Source of the DNA: RHLJ01 sp965242845
GTDB lineage: Bacteria; Bacteroidota; Rhodothermia; Balneolales; Balneolaceae
Assembly: GCA_965242845.1 (NCBI GenBank)
Contig: CBDETC010000001.1
Span: 372,001 to 436,000 of the forward strand
Length of the DNA: 64,000 nucleotides
Direction: 5' to 3'
Below, piece by piece: positions 35,862 to 45,145 of the stretch. A program made the position numbers and the translations under genes. Position 1 is the first letter of the stretch, and each line of letters opens with the position of its first letter. The notes below the pieces were generated by a model. It had not been told where the DNA came from, did not search any database, and saw nothing but the letters and a program-made list of their open reading frames with translations.

Positions 35862-37013
35862 TTATACCTCACGGCCTTTCCAAATCGCCTTCTTTCCTGA
35901 TACTCTATTAGCAACTGATACTAAAGCGAGAACATGAAACCAAAGCACTGAAAAAGGATGGAGTAATCCTGTGATAGTACTCCAGCCGTAACGATAATTA
36001 AGAATCGCTCTTTGAAGATTATATGAAGCAATTACAATTATGCTCAGAATGGAAATAAGTGTATTCGAAGTAGTAATACCGTGGATAAGGGTGAACCAGG
36101 GGAGCAAGAATACGATGAAATGTATTCCCCACATGAAGAAGAACTCTAACAAGTTGCCAAAACCAGCCAGGAAATTTTTCTTAAACCCATTCCAGATATC
36201 TCTGTGACTATCATACATTTTGCAATACACAGTTTGTATCCCGTCAAACATCTGAAGAGAAAGCTTCTGCTTCTTGATCATCCGCGCCATTTCTACATCT
36301 TCTACTACTTCAGATTTAACCTCTTGATGACCTCCAATTTTCTCATAGGCATTTCTATTAAAGGCAATGAACTGCCCACAAGCAGCAGCAAATTTCTCGT
36401 TGAGTTTTGAAGCAAGGGAAAAGGGCATCCACCTGGGACTTCGTTCTACATACTTAGCTGGCAATAAGGTGTAAAGGGAAAAGTAAACCAGCGGAACAAT
36501 CATCTGCTCCCAGAAAGAGGTTAGCTTTTGCTGTGGCCATACTGTGATCACATCTTTCTTTTCCAGCTCATTAACTGCTTTTGATAGGGTATCCTTCTCC
36601 AGCCAAACATCTGAATCGATAAATACGAGTATATCTCCTTTCGCTGCTTCTGAAAGCTGATGACAAGCCCAGGGTTTACCCAGCCAATCTTCAGGTTTAG
36701 GCGCCCCCTTAAGATGATTCAGGTTTGAAACAAAAGAGGAGAGTCCTGAAATAATCTCAGGAGTTTTGTCAGTAGAGTTATCGTCAAGAACCAAAACCTC
36801 AAAATTTGGGTAATCCTGTTTTAAAACGCTTCCAATACATCGCTCTATTACTTTTTCTTCATTTCGTGCAGGAATACAAACGCTTACTAATATCTCAGTC
36901 TCTGAGTCTTTTGTATTGATGCCGTTTAAGCTTTTGAATTCGAATAAATTTCTAACCAAAACCAGGGTGGTTAGAATTAAGTAGATAATTGCGAAATAAA
37001 GAAAATAGATCAT
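35862..37013 (-). CDS. Membrane glycosyltransferase GT2, CruC/CrtQ-like (carotenoid glycosylation candidate)
   Basis: 383 residues: an N-terminal transmembrane helix (MIYFLYFAIIYLILTTLVLV), a GT-A domain (CIPARNEEKVIERCI, VLDDNSTDKT, VFIDSDVWLE, VVEDVEMARMIKK), and two to four C-terminal helices (about 285-360). The length, GKPWACHQL motif and topology resemble the CrtQ/CruC glycosyltransferases that attach a sugar to a hydroxylated carotenoid end. The neighbours, a CrtC-like hydratase (divergent) and an acyltransferase, support this. It could alternatively act on another lipid carrier. Confidence 0.72.
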   Translation of the reverse strand: MIYFLYFAIIYLILTTLVLVRNLFEFKSLNGINTKDSETEILVSVCIPARNEEKVIERCIGSVLKQDYPNFEVLVLDDNSTDKTPEIISGLSSFVSNLNHLKGAPKPEDWLGKPWACHQLSEAAKGDILVFIDSDVWLEKDTLSKAVNELEKKDVITVWPQQKLTSFWEQMIVPLVYFSLYTLLPAKYVERSPRWMPFSLASKLNEKFAAACGQFIAFNRNAYEKIGGHQEVKSEVVEDVEMARMIKKQKLSLQMFDGIQTVYCKMYDSHRDIWNGFKKNFLAGFGNLLEFFFMWGIHFIVFLLPWFTLIHGITTSNTLISILSIIVIASYNLQRAILNYRYGWSTITGLLHPFSVLWFHVLALVSVANRVSGKKAIWKGREV

Positions 37014-37074
37014 ATCGAACGAAAGGTACTCAACGGTTGGTTGACCATCACCATCAACAACCTTTTATTTAGGG

Positions 37075-38142
37075 ATGAACATTTCCACTAAACTCAAAGA
37101 TGAACATATTGATCCCGAAAAACCTTCTTCGGGGTATGAATGGTGGTATTTTGATGCCTTAAGCCATGATAAAGAGTGGTCATTTGTCATCATCTTTTAT
37201 GATGGAAACCCATTTTCTCCCAAATATATCGAAGCTCTAAAAGATGGGAATCCACTTCCCGGAGCTTTTCCGGCGATCAGTATTTCGGTTTACCATAGAG
37301 ATAAAATTGAGTACTACAGCTTTGTAGAATATAAGCCTGATTCTTTCCATTGGAACGAAGAGGAGCAAAGCGCCAGGATTGGGAGTAATTTTTTCCAGTG
37401 GGAGCAAGAGGGTGATTCCTTAAAGTATCACCTGTTAATTACCCAAAGCCTTGATTCGGGTCATTCTATTCAAGCCAAACTTACATTTACCAGTTCTACT
37501 GTAGATGAGGCATTGATTGAGCGCGAATCCTCCGATAAACACAGTTGGAATTTACTTCAACCACGAGCTGAAGTAGCTGGTTCAATTATCCTGGAAGGAA
37601 GAAGTGATCATAGCGTGTTATTCAATGGGGTTGGGTACCATGATCATAATACAGGCTATGAACCTCTAAAAGACAGCTTTGAGGATTGGTACTGGGGGAG
37701 ATTTCATTTTCCAGATCATACACTCATTTATTATATCATGAATGGTTTAGATGGAAAACAGCAGCATGAGGCCTGGCTGATATCTAAAGATGGACAGAAG
37801 ATTTCTGAGTCTTTTGGCCAGGTAGATCTAAGTGATCACAAAGCTACTTTCTTAAGGCTTAATTCTGCTCGTTCAATTAGCCTGGAATCTGATGATGTAA
37901 CTATTGCCATAAATCAATCTAAGGTGATTGATAATGGTCCGTTCTACCAGCGCTTTTTAGGAGAGGCTGTAATGAAAACAACGGAAGGAAGCTTTAAAGC
38001 GAAAGGAATCTCGGAATACATTAAGCCAGACAAGATTTATGAAGAGAAATATTGGTGGATGGTTAGAATGAGATTGCGCTTTCTTTCACAAAATTCTCAT
38101 TGGGTTCAACGCTCTAAAATGTTTTATCAATGGACCTGGTAA
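37075..38142 (+). CDS. CrtC-like carotenoid 1,2-hydratase
   Basis: 355 residues, with no signal peptide. It opens with SSGYEWWYFDALSHDKEW, SFVIIFYDGNPFSPKYIEAL, the hallmark of hydroxyneurosporene synthase/CrtC proteins; GYHDHNTGYEPL and DWYWGRFHFPDHTLIYY are further conserved blocks. The family adds water across the terminal double bond of psi-end carotenoids, creating the tertiary hydroxyl that can be glycosylated. It is divergent from the GT2 gene and overlaps the 3' end of the converging acyltransferase gene by 29 bases. Confidence 0.8.
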   Translation: MNISTKLKDEHIDPEKPSSGYEWWYFDALSHDKEWSFVIIFYDGNPFSPKYIEALKDGNPLPGAFPAISISVYHRDKIEYYSFVEYKPDSFHWNEEEQSARIGSNFFQWEQEGDSLKYHLLITQSLDSGHSIQAKLTFTSSTVDEALIERESSDKHSWNLLQPRAEVAGSIILEGRSDHSVLFNGVGYHDHNTGYEPLKDSFEDWYWGRFHFPDHTLIYYIMNGLDGKQQHEAWLISKDGQKISESFGQVDLSDHKATFLRLNSARSISLESDDVTIAINQSKVIDNGPFYQRFLGEAVMKTTEGSFKAKGISEYIKPDKIYEEKYWWMVRMRLRFLSQNSHWVQRSKMFYQWTW

Positions 38143-38746
38143 GTTCATTAACAGAATCTTCAAATAGACTGGTTAACTCTTTGCTATCCATATTTTTATA
38201 AAAATTAACTTTCTCTCCAATTGAGATGTATAAATCTGGTTTACTGGATTTAGATTGATCGATGTAAAAGGCAATAGGTACGAATTCAATCCCATCCATT
38301 TTTTTATAGAGCCAGGTGAGTCCGGGCTTAAATTCAGAAACTCTTTTTGATGGAGGTACAAGTTCTCCCTCTGGATAGATGAAAAGACATGAATTCGCCC
38401 TTTCCATAGATTGGACAGCATATCGTAAGGATGTAATAGAAGACCTGGGGTCGTTCAGGTTCACCGAAAAAGCTCCAATTCTGGAGAAAAAGGGATACTG
38501 CTTCATTTGTTTGTCTTCCATCAATGCCCTGGCTTTTTGCTTGAACAGCTTATTGTTTAGATAAAGGGGGAGTAATCCGTCCCACCAATAATTGTGGTTG
38601 ATGAAATACACCGTTTTGGATTCTTCAGTAGGGTAATAGTTTTGAGTAATGATTACCCTTTTGAACCTCAGCTTCATCAAAAAGCGAGTGTACCAATAAA
38701 AAAACCAGATAATAAAACGAGATTCCTTTGCCGGGATGAATTCCAA
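38114..38746 (-). CDS. PlsC-type acyltransferase, CruD-like candidate
   Basis: 210 residues. The acyltransferase H-x4-D motif is NHNYWWDG, with the later FIYPEGELVPPS block and a hydrophobic N-terminus (IIWFFYWYTRFLMKL). Proteins of this size esterify phospholipids or, in green sulfur bacteria and Salinibacter-like organisms, the sugar of carotenoid glucosides (CruD). The neighbouring hydratase and glycosyltransferase make the second role attractive; it is not provable from sequence alone. Its 3' end overlaps the hydratase gene tail to tail. Confidence 0.72.
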   Translation of the reverse strand: MEFIPAKESRFIIWFFYWYTRFLMKLRFKRVIITQNYYPTEESKTVYFINHNYWWDGLLPLYLNNKLFKQKARALMEDKQMKQYPFFSRIGAFSVNLNDPRSSITSLRYAVQSMERANSCLFIYPEGELVPPSKRVSEFKPGLTWLYKKMDGIEFVPIAFYIDQSKSSKPDLYISIGEKVNFYKNMDSKELTSLFEDSVNELTRSIDKTF

Positions 38747-38795
38747 AGTTGTTCTTTTTTGGGGATGATAGGGTTAGGAGCCGTATCTTTCAATC

Positions 38796-39455
38796 ATGAA
38801 GAAGCATCGCGGTAAACAAGTCGTTCCCATTACACATCCAGAGGTAGAAGCATACGCGGAGAAGAATACTACTCCGGAATCAGAGGAGATTAATACACTC
38901 ATTGATAACTCTGACAAAGAGTTAGAATTCATTGATATGTTGAGTGGGCGATTGGTTGGTCAGTTGTTGAAGATGCTAATTAAGATTTCCGGAGCAAAAA
39001 GGGTGTTGGAAATAGGAACATTTACCGGATACTCGGCAATTATGATAGCAGAAGCTTTACCAGAAGATGGGGAAGTAGTAACCCTGGAAATGAACCTAAG
39101 ATACTATGATCTGGCCAGAAAGCATTTCGATGAGTCTCAGGTCGGTCATAAGATTACCTTAGTGAAAGGAAATGCTCAAAAAACGCTTGAAATGCAGGAG
39201 GGAGACTTCGATCTAATATATCTTGATGGAGACAAATTGAGATACACCCTGTATTATGAGCAGTCTTTGGAGAAACTTAATCCAGGTGGTCTGATTGTTG
39301 CAGATAATGTACTCTGGGACGCAACTGTATTAGATCCTGAAGATAATAAGGCTCAGGCTATCGCAGATTTTAACGCCCATGTAACAAACGATGATCGGGT
39401 AGAACAGGTTTTATTACCTATCAGAGATGGAGTAACCATCATCAGGAAAAAGTAG
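38796..39455 (+). CDS. Class I SAM-dependent O-methyltransferase (caffeoyl-CoA OMT-like)
   Basis: 219 residues of the Methyltransf_24/OMT_3 type: VLEIGTFTGYSAIMIAEALP binds SAM, FDLIYLDGDKLRY and GGLIVADNVLWDATVLD supply the metal-binding Asp/Asn residues. Substrate unknown. It forms an operon with the DUF2480 gene 8 bases later. Confidence 0.88.
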   Translation: MKKHRGKQVVPITHPEVEAYAEKNTTPESEEINTLIDNSDKELEFIDMLSGRLVGQLLKMLIKISGAKRVLEIGTFTGYSAIMIAEALPEDGEVVTLEMNLRYYDLARKHFDESQVGHKITLVKGNAQKTLEMQEGDFDLIYLDGDKLRYTLYYEQSLEKLNPGGLIVADNVLWDATVLDPEDNKAQAIADFNAHVTNDDRVEQVLLPIRDGVTIIRKK

Positions 39456-39463
39456 CAAGAAGT

Positions 39464-39970
39464 ATGGCAGAGATTGTAAACAAAGTAAAAGCAAACGAGA
39501 AGCTGGTCACCCTGGATATGGCTAAGTTATTCCATGACCCAACTCCAATAGAATCATTGGACATCAAGGACTTTCTGCATATGGGTTTATTGCTTAAGGA
39601 GAATGATTTTAGAGAGCATTTGGCTAATTATGACTGGTCACAATATGAAGGGAAGTACCTGTCTGTGTTTTGTTCAACAGATGCAATCATTGCTCCCTGG
39701 GCCTGGATGCTAATTACTTCTCATGCATCAGCTTTTGCTAAGGAAGTTTTTCATTTATCCCCGGAAGAAGTGAGCCATGAGTTGTATCGAAGAAAGGTTG
39801 AAGATCATGATTGGTCTCAATATCAGGACAAGTTTATTCTGCTGAAAGGATGTGGAGATATTCATGTTCCAGACTCTATCTATTTACTTGCTACCAATAA
39901 GTTACTGGGAACAGCTAAAAAGATTATGTATGGAGAAGCTTGCAGTTTTGTTCCAGTTTGGAAGGGTTGA
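39464..39970 (+). CDS. DUF2480 family protein
   Basis: 168 residues with blocks typical of DUF2480, a Bacteroidota-type family of unknown function: LDIKDFLHMGLLLKENDFR, NYDWSQYEGKYLSVFCSTDA, PWAWMLI and KGCGDIHVPDSIYLLAT. It is soluble, with several conserved Trp, Cys and His residues that might bind a metal. Co-transcribed with the methyltransferase. Confidence 0.82.
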   Translation: MAEIVNKVKANEKLVTLDMAKLFHDPTPIESLDIKDFLHMGLLLKENDFREHLANYDWSQYEGKYLSVFCSTDAIIAPWAWMLITSHASAFAKEVFHLSPEEVSHELYRRKVEDHDWSQYQDKFILLKGCGDIHVPDSIYLLATNKLLGTAKKIMYGEACSFVPVWKG

Positions 39971-39976
39971 CTATAT

Positions 39977-40744
39977 TTAACTTATTTCTTCTAAAGTCTC
40001 TCTGAAAATTAAATTTAGTTTTTCAGTATCTGGGTACTTTTTATAATCAAAGTCCCTTAAAAATGACTTGTAGTATGTGATCTTTTCCTCCAGGAAACTA
40101 TCGATTATTTCGATTTTAGGTTCCCAGTCTAATTCTTCTCCGGACTTTTTGCGAGTTAATAGATTAAGTATCTCATTTTTTAATTCCCCATTCGTGATTT
40201 CGGAATCCACCATCTGATCAAACTCCATAGGAGCCATCTCATTAGTTCTCTCAATCCACATACATGCTAAAACCGGTCTGAGGACATAGAAATATTTCTT
40301 AATCCTTACTTTTTCTCCTTTGAGATAGTCTCGGAAATTACCTTCAGCCATACTCAAATAGTGATACATGCATGATTTTGGATTGAAATATTCTTTAGAA
40401 GCCTCTCTTAGCTTACTAATCGTAGAATAATTCTCTTTGTATACAATTGGGCTGTCTAACCATTCCATAAAGGGAGGATTGGATTTACGAAAGAGTTTTA
40501 GAGTTTTTCGAAGTTCCCATCCACTTAAATCGATATCATTTGGTAGAATTTTTACATAGCTATCTTTTTTGTCATCAATGGATAAGTACCACTCCTTTTT
40601 ATGGATATAAATAAATCTTACATCCCAATCACTATTTTTAGAAGGAAAACCCCATGCTCTGCTTCCTGATTCTACAGCATAGAGGATTTTGATGTCCATT
40701 TCTTCCTCTAGCTTCTGTAACTCTTTTTTAATTTCTTTTTCCAT
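39977..40744 (-). CDS. Nucleotidyltransferase-superfamily protein (PF10127/RlaP-like)
   Basis: 255 residues. The polymerase-beta fold motif is SGSRAWGFPSKNSDWDVRFIY (Gly-Ser plus Asp-x-Asp), followed by IDLSGWELRKTLKLFRKSNP and FMEWLDSPIVY, matching the family of phage-like or RlaP nucleotidyltransferases. The target could be nucleic acid or a small molecule; none is evident. It converges with the DUF2480 gene and is divergent from the SDR gene. Confidence 0.82.
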   Translation of the reverse strand: MEKEIKKELQKLEEEMDIKILYAVESGSRAWGFPSKNSDWDVRFIYIHKKEWYLSIDDKKDSYVKILPNDIDLSGWELRKTLKLFRKSNPPFMEWLDSPIVYKENYSTISKLREASKEYFNPKSCMYHYLSMAEGNFRDYLKGEKVRIKKYFYVLRPVLACMWIERTNEMAPMEFDQMVDSEITNGELKNEILNLLTRKKSGEELDWEPKIEIIDSFLEEKITYYKSFLRDFDYKKYPDTEKLNLIFRETLEEIS

Positions 40745-40780
40745 AATAAAAGATAAATCAACTCAAGTTTATTAGCACAA

Positions 40781-41500
40781 ATGAAAATCCTTCTAACAGG
40801 CTCATCCCGAGGAATTGGTAAAGCAATCAATGATTTGTTAATCGCTAATGATTATTCGGTTGTAGGAACTTCAACCAAAGCAATTAACGATTCAAACAAT
40901 AACACCTACCAGCATATAGTCTGTGATCTATCCAATGAGCAAGAGCTTCAAAAGCTGAAAGAAGTATTTTTAGAAGAATCCATCCCTGAAGTCCTAATCA
41001 ACAATGCTGGAATGTTCAGAGAAGCTGATTTTGGTATTTCGGATGAAGAATGGCTGAAAACCTGGGACATCACTCAACAGGTAAATCTTAGGTCGGCGGC
41101 TCTGATATCAAAGTGGGCAATTAATGCATGGCAGGAGAGAGGGATTTCTGGAAGAATAATCAATATATCCAGCAGGGCAGGTCAGAGAGGAGACACCCAG
41201 GAATATGCGGCTTATTCAGCCAGTAAAGCGGGAATGATTGGCTTAACGAAAAGTATATCTCGTAGCTTTGGCAAAGCTGGAATTACTGTTTATACCATTG
41301 CTCCAGGATTTGTAGATACCGATATGGCCAGGGAATCGATAGAAGTGTATGGAGAAGAATACCTCACTCAGGGACTGGCCTTAGATTCCATAGCACCAGC
41401 TGAAGAAATAGCGAATTTGGTGCTGCTATTAGCAGAAGGGAAGTTAGTTCATGCTACCGGCCAAACCTTCCACGTGAATTCAGGCTCTTACTTACCTTAA
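40781..41500 (+). CDS. SDR-family oxidoreductase (FabG-like)
   Basis: 239 residues: TGSSRGIGKAI (NAD(P) loop), INNAG, NISSRAGQRGD (Ser), YAAYSASKAG (Tyr-x3-Lys) and APGFVDTDMARE. A classical short-chain dehydrogenase, with no substrate clue beyond similarity to 3-oxoacyl-ACP reductases. Followed by a dispersed hairpin repeat. Confidence 0.88.
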   Translation: MKILLTGSSRGIGKAINDLLIANDYSVVGTSTKAINDSNNNTYQHIVCDLSNEQELQKLKEVFLEESIPEVLINNAGMFREADFGISDEEWLKTWDITQQVNLRSAALISKWAINAWQERGISGRIINISSRAGQRGDTQEYAAYSASKAGMIGLTKSISRSFGKAGITVYTIAPGFVDTDMARESIEVYGEEYLTQGLALDSIAPAEEIANLVLLLAEGKLVHATGQTFHVNSGSYLP

Positions 41501-41507
41501 TACTAAG

Positions 41508-41582
41508 GTCATTCTGAGTGAAAGCGAAGAATCAACGCATTACACATTTGATATGATCCTTCGGCAGTGGCCTCAGGATGAC
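41508..41582. repeat. Dispersed intergenic inverted-repeat element (copy near fni)
   Basis: It starts GTCATTCTGAGTG and ends CCTCAGGATGAC; inner pair GAAGAATCA / TGATCCTTC-like. It sits between the SDR stop and the fni start codon, occupying almost the whole 128-base gap. Confidence 0.75.
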
Positions 41583-41628
41583 TCAGGAATAGAATTGGAA
41601 TTAACTCTTGGAATCAAGAAGTTCCTTT

Positions 41629-42660
41629 ATGGCAGATATCAGACAGCGCAAAAAAGATCACGTCGAGCTTACCGTTACCGAAGGAACCCAGTACAGTCAA
41701 TCAGCTGGATTCGACCAATTCTACTTTGCTCATAATGCACTCCCGGAGGTTGATTTATCAGAGGTGTCAACCAAAGCCGATCTACTAGGCCGAACTTTCT
41801 CTTTTCCATTATTTATCTCATCCATGACGGGAGGTTATGCGGAGGCGGGCCCGGTTAATGCCATCATTGCTGAGTTTTGTGAAAACTATGATCTCCCATT
41901 TGGAGTCGGAAGTCAGCGTGCCATGCTTGAAGACATATCACTTACCAGAACCTTTTCTGTAGTTCGGGAAAAAGCACCCAGTGCATTTATCGCGGCAAAT
42001 ATTGGAGGAGCTCAGTTGGTTGGAGGTTTTTCTAGAGATAGTATTATGAAACTTACCGGGAGTATTGAGGCTGATGCGATCATTGTACATTTAAATCCAC
42101 TTCAGGAGCTTATGCAGCCTGAGGGAGACTCCAGTTTTAAAGGGGTGTTACATGGAATTGAGCAGTTGGTTAAAGATGCTCATGTACCCATTATTGTAAA
42201 AGAGACCGGGGCTGGTATTTCGAAATATGTTGCTAAACGATTGCTAAATGCTGGTGTTGAAGTAATTGATGTGGCTGGAGCAGGTGGGACAAGCTGGGCT
42301 AAAGTAGAGAACTACCGTTCATCAAATAAAAACCCCAACCATAATTTCGATAATTGGGGAATTCCGACTGTTCAGTGTTTGCGTGAAATAAGCTCGTTAC
42401 AATGGGAACGAAGCTTCGGGTTAATCGCATCTGGAGGCATTCGTACGGCGCACGATATAGCTAAATCGATCTGTTTAGGAGCTTCTTTTGCGGCAAGTGC
42501 TCAACCAGTCATAAAAGCAATTTCAGAAGGCGGTATTGAAGGCCTGGAACATCTTTTTCATATGTGGCAGAACGATTTAAGAATTATTCTCACCTTGCTT
42601 GGATGCACGAGTATATCTGAGCTAAGCAGATCGCATCTGCTCTCAAAAACGAGCGAATAA
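41629..42660 (+). CDS. fni: Type 2 isopentenyl-diphosphate delta-isomerase (FMN)
   Basis: The frame is open from 41608, inside sequence after the repeat; ATG 41629 (MADIRQRKKDHVEL) matches the family start. 343 residues: FISSMTGGYAEAGPVNAIIA, FGVGSQRAMLED, IAANIGGAQL, HLNPLQELMQPEGD (metal-binding Glu), GAGGTSWAKVE and ASGGIRTAHDIAKS. It interconverts IPP and DMAPP. It stands immediately before the polyprenyl synthase gene, so the two supply C20 precursors, consistent with the carotenoid genes 4 kb away. Confidence 0.93.
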   Translation: MADIRQRKKDHVELTVTEGTQYSQSAGFDQFYFAHNALPEVDLSEVSTKADLLGRTFSFPLFISSMTGGYAEAGPVNAIIAEFCENYDLPFGVGSQRAMLEDISLTRTFSVVREKAPSAFIAANIGGAQLVGGFSRDSIMKLTGSIEADAIIVHLNPLQELMQPEGDSSFKGVLHGIEQLVKDAHVPIIVKETGAGISKYVAKRLLNAGVEVIDVAGAGGTSWAKVENYRSSNKNPNHNFDNWGIPTVQCLREISSLQWERSFGLIASGGIRTAHDIAKSICLGASFAASAQPVIKAISEGGIEGLEHLFHMWQNDLRIILTLLGCTSISELSRSHLLSKTSE

Positions 42661-42705
42661 AGAGCGTGTATATTGCTATCTTAGAAAAAATCTTTTGGAT
42701 ACGAC

Positions 42706-43698
42706 TTGAGTAACACTTTGCACCAGGAGCTTTTCTCTACTATTGAGTCGAAGCTTAATCATCTACAATTACCAAATACCCCTGAGACACTTTACCAGCC
42801 CTTTGAGTATGCACTTAAAGCGGGAGGAAAAAGGATTCGCCCAATCCTCACTTTACTTGGATGTGGAATGTGTGGAGGAAAAGTAGAGGAAGCAATTCCT
42901 GCATCATTAGCAGTAGAGATACTTCATAATTTTACCCTTGTTCATGATGATATTATGGATTCAGCTGAGACAAGGCGTGGAAAACCTAGTGTGTATAAAA
43001 AATGGGACGAGAACATTGCCATCTTAAGTGGTGATGTAATGTTTGCCAATGCAATGCAGCAGTTGGGCTTTTATGGGAAAGAAGAGAGCTACTCTAAGCA
43101 TGAATTTAGTGCAATGTATGAGGCTTTTCTTCACGCAACGGTAACTGTATGTGAAGGACAGGCTCTTGATATGGAATTTGTAGAAAGAGATATGGTTACT
43201 CATGAAGAGTATCTTGAGATGATTGGCGGAAAAACTGCTGCTCTACTTAGTGGAGCACTTGAGATGGGCGGGATAGCTGCTCACTCCACTACTGAAGAAA
43301 GAAGAGATCTCAGGGAGCTTGGACAATGTATGGGGCTGGCATTTCAAATCCAGGATGACCTTTTGGATGCCATTGCTGATCCTGAAAAGTTTGGAAAGAA
43401 ACCAGGTGGGGATATTTTTGAAGGCAAGAAAACATATCTGACTATACTTGCGTTAGAGCGTGCAGATGACAAACAATCAAAAATAATCAAAGACACACTT
43501 GAGGCTGACTCTCCCAGTGAAGATTCAGTTAATGAAGTATTGGGAATCTTGAAAACCCTGAACGTATTGGAAGATGCCAGGCGAGAAATTGATGATAGGT
43601 ATAAAAGGGCTTATGAGCTGTTGGCTAAATTTTCTGATTCCAAATACAAAACAGAACTAAAAAATCTACTTATCTTCTTACAAAATCGTGATCACTAA
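42706..43698 (+). CDS. Polyprenyl (geranylgeranyl-type) diphosphate synthase
   Basis: 330 residues from a TTG start; no better in-frame ATG exists before the conserved region. The first Asp-rich motif is LVHDDIMD with RRGKPS, the second QIQDDLLDAIAD; GGKRIRPIL and GGKTAALLSGAL are present. The length and the residues before the first motif are of the short-chain GGPP/FPP group, most likely GGPP synthase; chain length is an inference. Confidence 0.9.
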   Translation: MSNTLHQELFSTIESKLNHLQLPNTPETLYQPFEYALKAGGKRIRPILTLLGCGMCGGKVEEAIPASLAVEILHNFTLVHDDIMDSAETRRGKPSVYKKWDENIAILSGDVMFANAMQQLGFYGKEESYSKHEFSAMYEAFLHATVTVCEGQALDMEFVERDMVTHEEYLEMIGGKTAALLSGALEMGGIAAHSTTEERRDLRELGQCMGLAFQIQDDLLDAIADPEKFGKKPGGDIFEGKKTYLTILALERADDKQSKIIKDTLEADSPSEDSVNEVLGILKTLNVLEDARREIDDRYKRAYELLAKFSDSKYKTELKNLLIFLQNRDH

Positions 43699-43717
43699 AG
43701 GATATTATAATTTCAGA

Positions 43718-44545
43718 ATGAATCGTTTTCCTGTATATCTGCTAATTGCAGTTTTTTTACTAATAGGGTGTAGAAACAAAGAACTGATACGACCTGGAGA
43801 CCCTTTGAATGTAGCTTTTGATAAGTCCATGGCTCTTTTCGAAAAGGAAAAGTATGGTGATGCAGCCTACGGATTTGATCAGGTTACTCGATTGGGAAGA
43901 GGCTCCAATTATGCGGAAGAAGCACAGTTTTTTCTTGCTGAAAGCTATTATCTGAACAAGCAATATTTACTAGCCGCTTCAGAATATGAACGCTTTATGG
44001 CTTTCTATCCCCAGCATCAACGTCTACAGGAGGTTGAATATAAACGAGCGGTATGTTATTACAAGCAGAGCCCCAGATATCGTTTAGACCAATCTGCAAC
44101 AAATCGTGCTATCGAGTTGTTTCAGCTTTTCAATAGCAAATACCCAGATTCTGAATTTGTACCAGAATCCGCTCAGAGGATTGATGAACTGAGAAATAAA
44201 TTGGCACGAAAGAGCTATGAATCAGCAGAATTTTATTTGAGAACAGAACGGTTTTTGGCAGCTACTATCTATTTTGATCAAACTATTGATCAATACCCTG
44301 AATCTGCCTGGGCAGAAAGAGCTCTTGTACGACAAATAGAAACTTATATTCTTTATGCGGATAATAGCATTAGTTTGAAACAGGGTGAGCGCTATGGCTT
44401 AGCGGTTGCTAACTATGAAAAATTTCTTCAGTTGTTTCCTGACAGTCAGAATAGGGGAAAGGCAGAAGATCTTTATTTGGAAGCTCAGGAAAAGATGTCT
44501 AAAATATCATCTCCAACAGAAGGAGAAGCCCTAGGCAGCAATTAA
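43718..44545 (+). CDS. bamD: Outer-membrane assembly lipoprotein BamD
   Basis: The frame opens at 43688 in the end of the preceding gene; ATG 43718 gives 275 residues beginning MNRFPVYLLIAVFLLIGC (lipobox LIGC). Five TPR-like helical pairs follow (NYAEEAQFFLAESYYLNKQYLLAASEYERF, and so on), the BamD architecture. It couples with BamA to insert outer-membrane barrels. The stop overlaps the nadD start (TAATG). Confidence 0.88.
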   Translation: MNRFPVYLLIAVFLLIGCRNKELIRPGDPLNVAFDKSMALFEKEKYGDAAYGFDQVTRLGRGSNYAEEAQFFLAESYYLNKQYLLAASEYERFMAFYPQHQRLQEVEYKRAVCYYKQSPRYRLDQSATNRAIELFQLFNSKYPDSEFVPESAQRIDELRNKLARKSYESAEFYLRTERFLAATIYFDQTIDQYPESAWAERALVRQIETYILYADNSISLKQGERYGLAVANYEKFLQLFPDSQNRGKAEDLYLEAQEKMSKISSPTEGEALGSN

Positions 44546-45141
44546 TGAAACCACGTATTGGTTTATTTGGCGGTACATTCGACCCAGTACATTCTGGGCA
44601 CGTTTCTATAGCACATTCTTTTATTTCATCCGGCAAGATAGACCAGCTTTGGGTGCTGCTTACACCCTTTCCTCCTCATAAAACAGAAAAGGACCACGCG
44701 CCTTACGACATGAGGCTGAAAATGCTCAGAAAAGCTTTCTCTGGAGTAAAAGGTCTGGAAATACTCACCATTGAAAACGAGTTACCAAAACCCTCATTTA
44801 CAGTCACAACCATCCAGTATCTGAAGGAAAAGTATCGAGATCTGGAATTCCCTTTTTTCTGCATGGGAGAAGATAGCCTTGCTAATTTTCATAAATGGAA
44901 ACTACACGAGGAGATCATCAAAGAAGTACAATTACTAGTGGCAGAACGTCCAGGTGCAGATCATTCTGAAGTCCAAAGCTATATTCTCGATAAAACAATT
45001 TTTGTGGAGCATATCCCATTCGATGTTTCTTCTACTCAGGTAAAGGAGATTATGGGAGGAGGTGATATGCCTAATCATTTAGTGCCCGATGAAGTTCTGG
45101 GGATCATAGAAGAAGAAGCGCTGTATAAAAACAAAAAATGA
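44545..45141 (+). CDS. nadD: Nicotinate-nucleotide adenylyltransferase
   Basis: 198 residues. The nucleotidyltransferase motif is GLFGGTFDPVHSGHV, with FPPHK, FFCMGEDSL and the ISSTQVKE-like SSTQVKEIM signature near the C-terminus. It forms NaAD from NaMN in NAD synthesis. It starts one base inside the bamD stop and is followed at 5 bases by the LD-carboxypeptidase gene. Confidence 0.93.
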   Translation: MKPRIGLFGGTFDPVHSGHVSIAHSFISSGKIDQLWVLLTPFPPHKTEKDHAPYDMRLKMLRKAFSGVKGLEILTIENELPKPSFTVTTIQYLKEKYRDLEFPFFCMGEDSLANFHKWKLHEEIIKEVQLLVAERPGADHSEVQSYILDKTIFVEHIPFDVSSTQVKEIMGGGDMPNHLVPDEVLGIIEEEALYKNKK

Positions 45142-45145
45142 AGAA

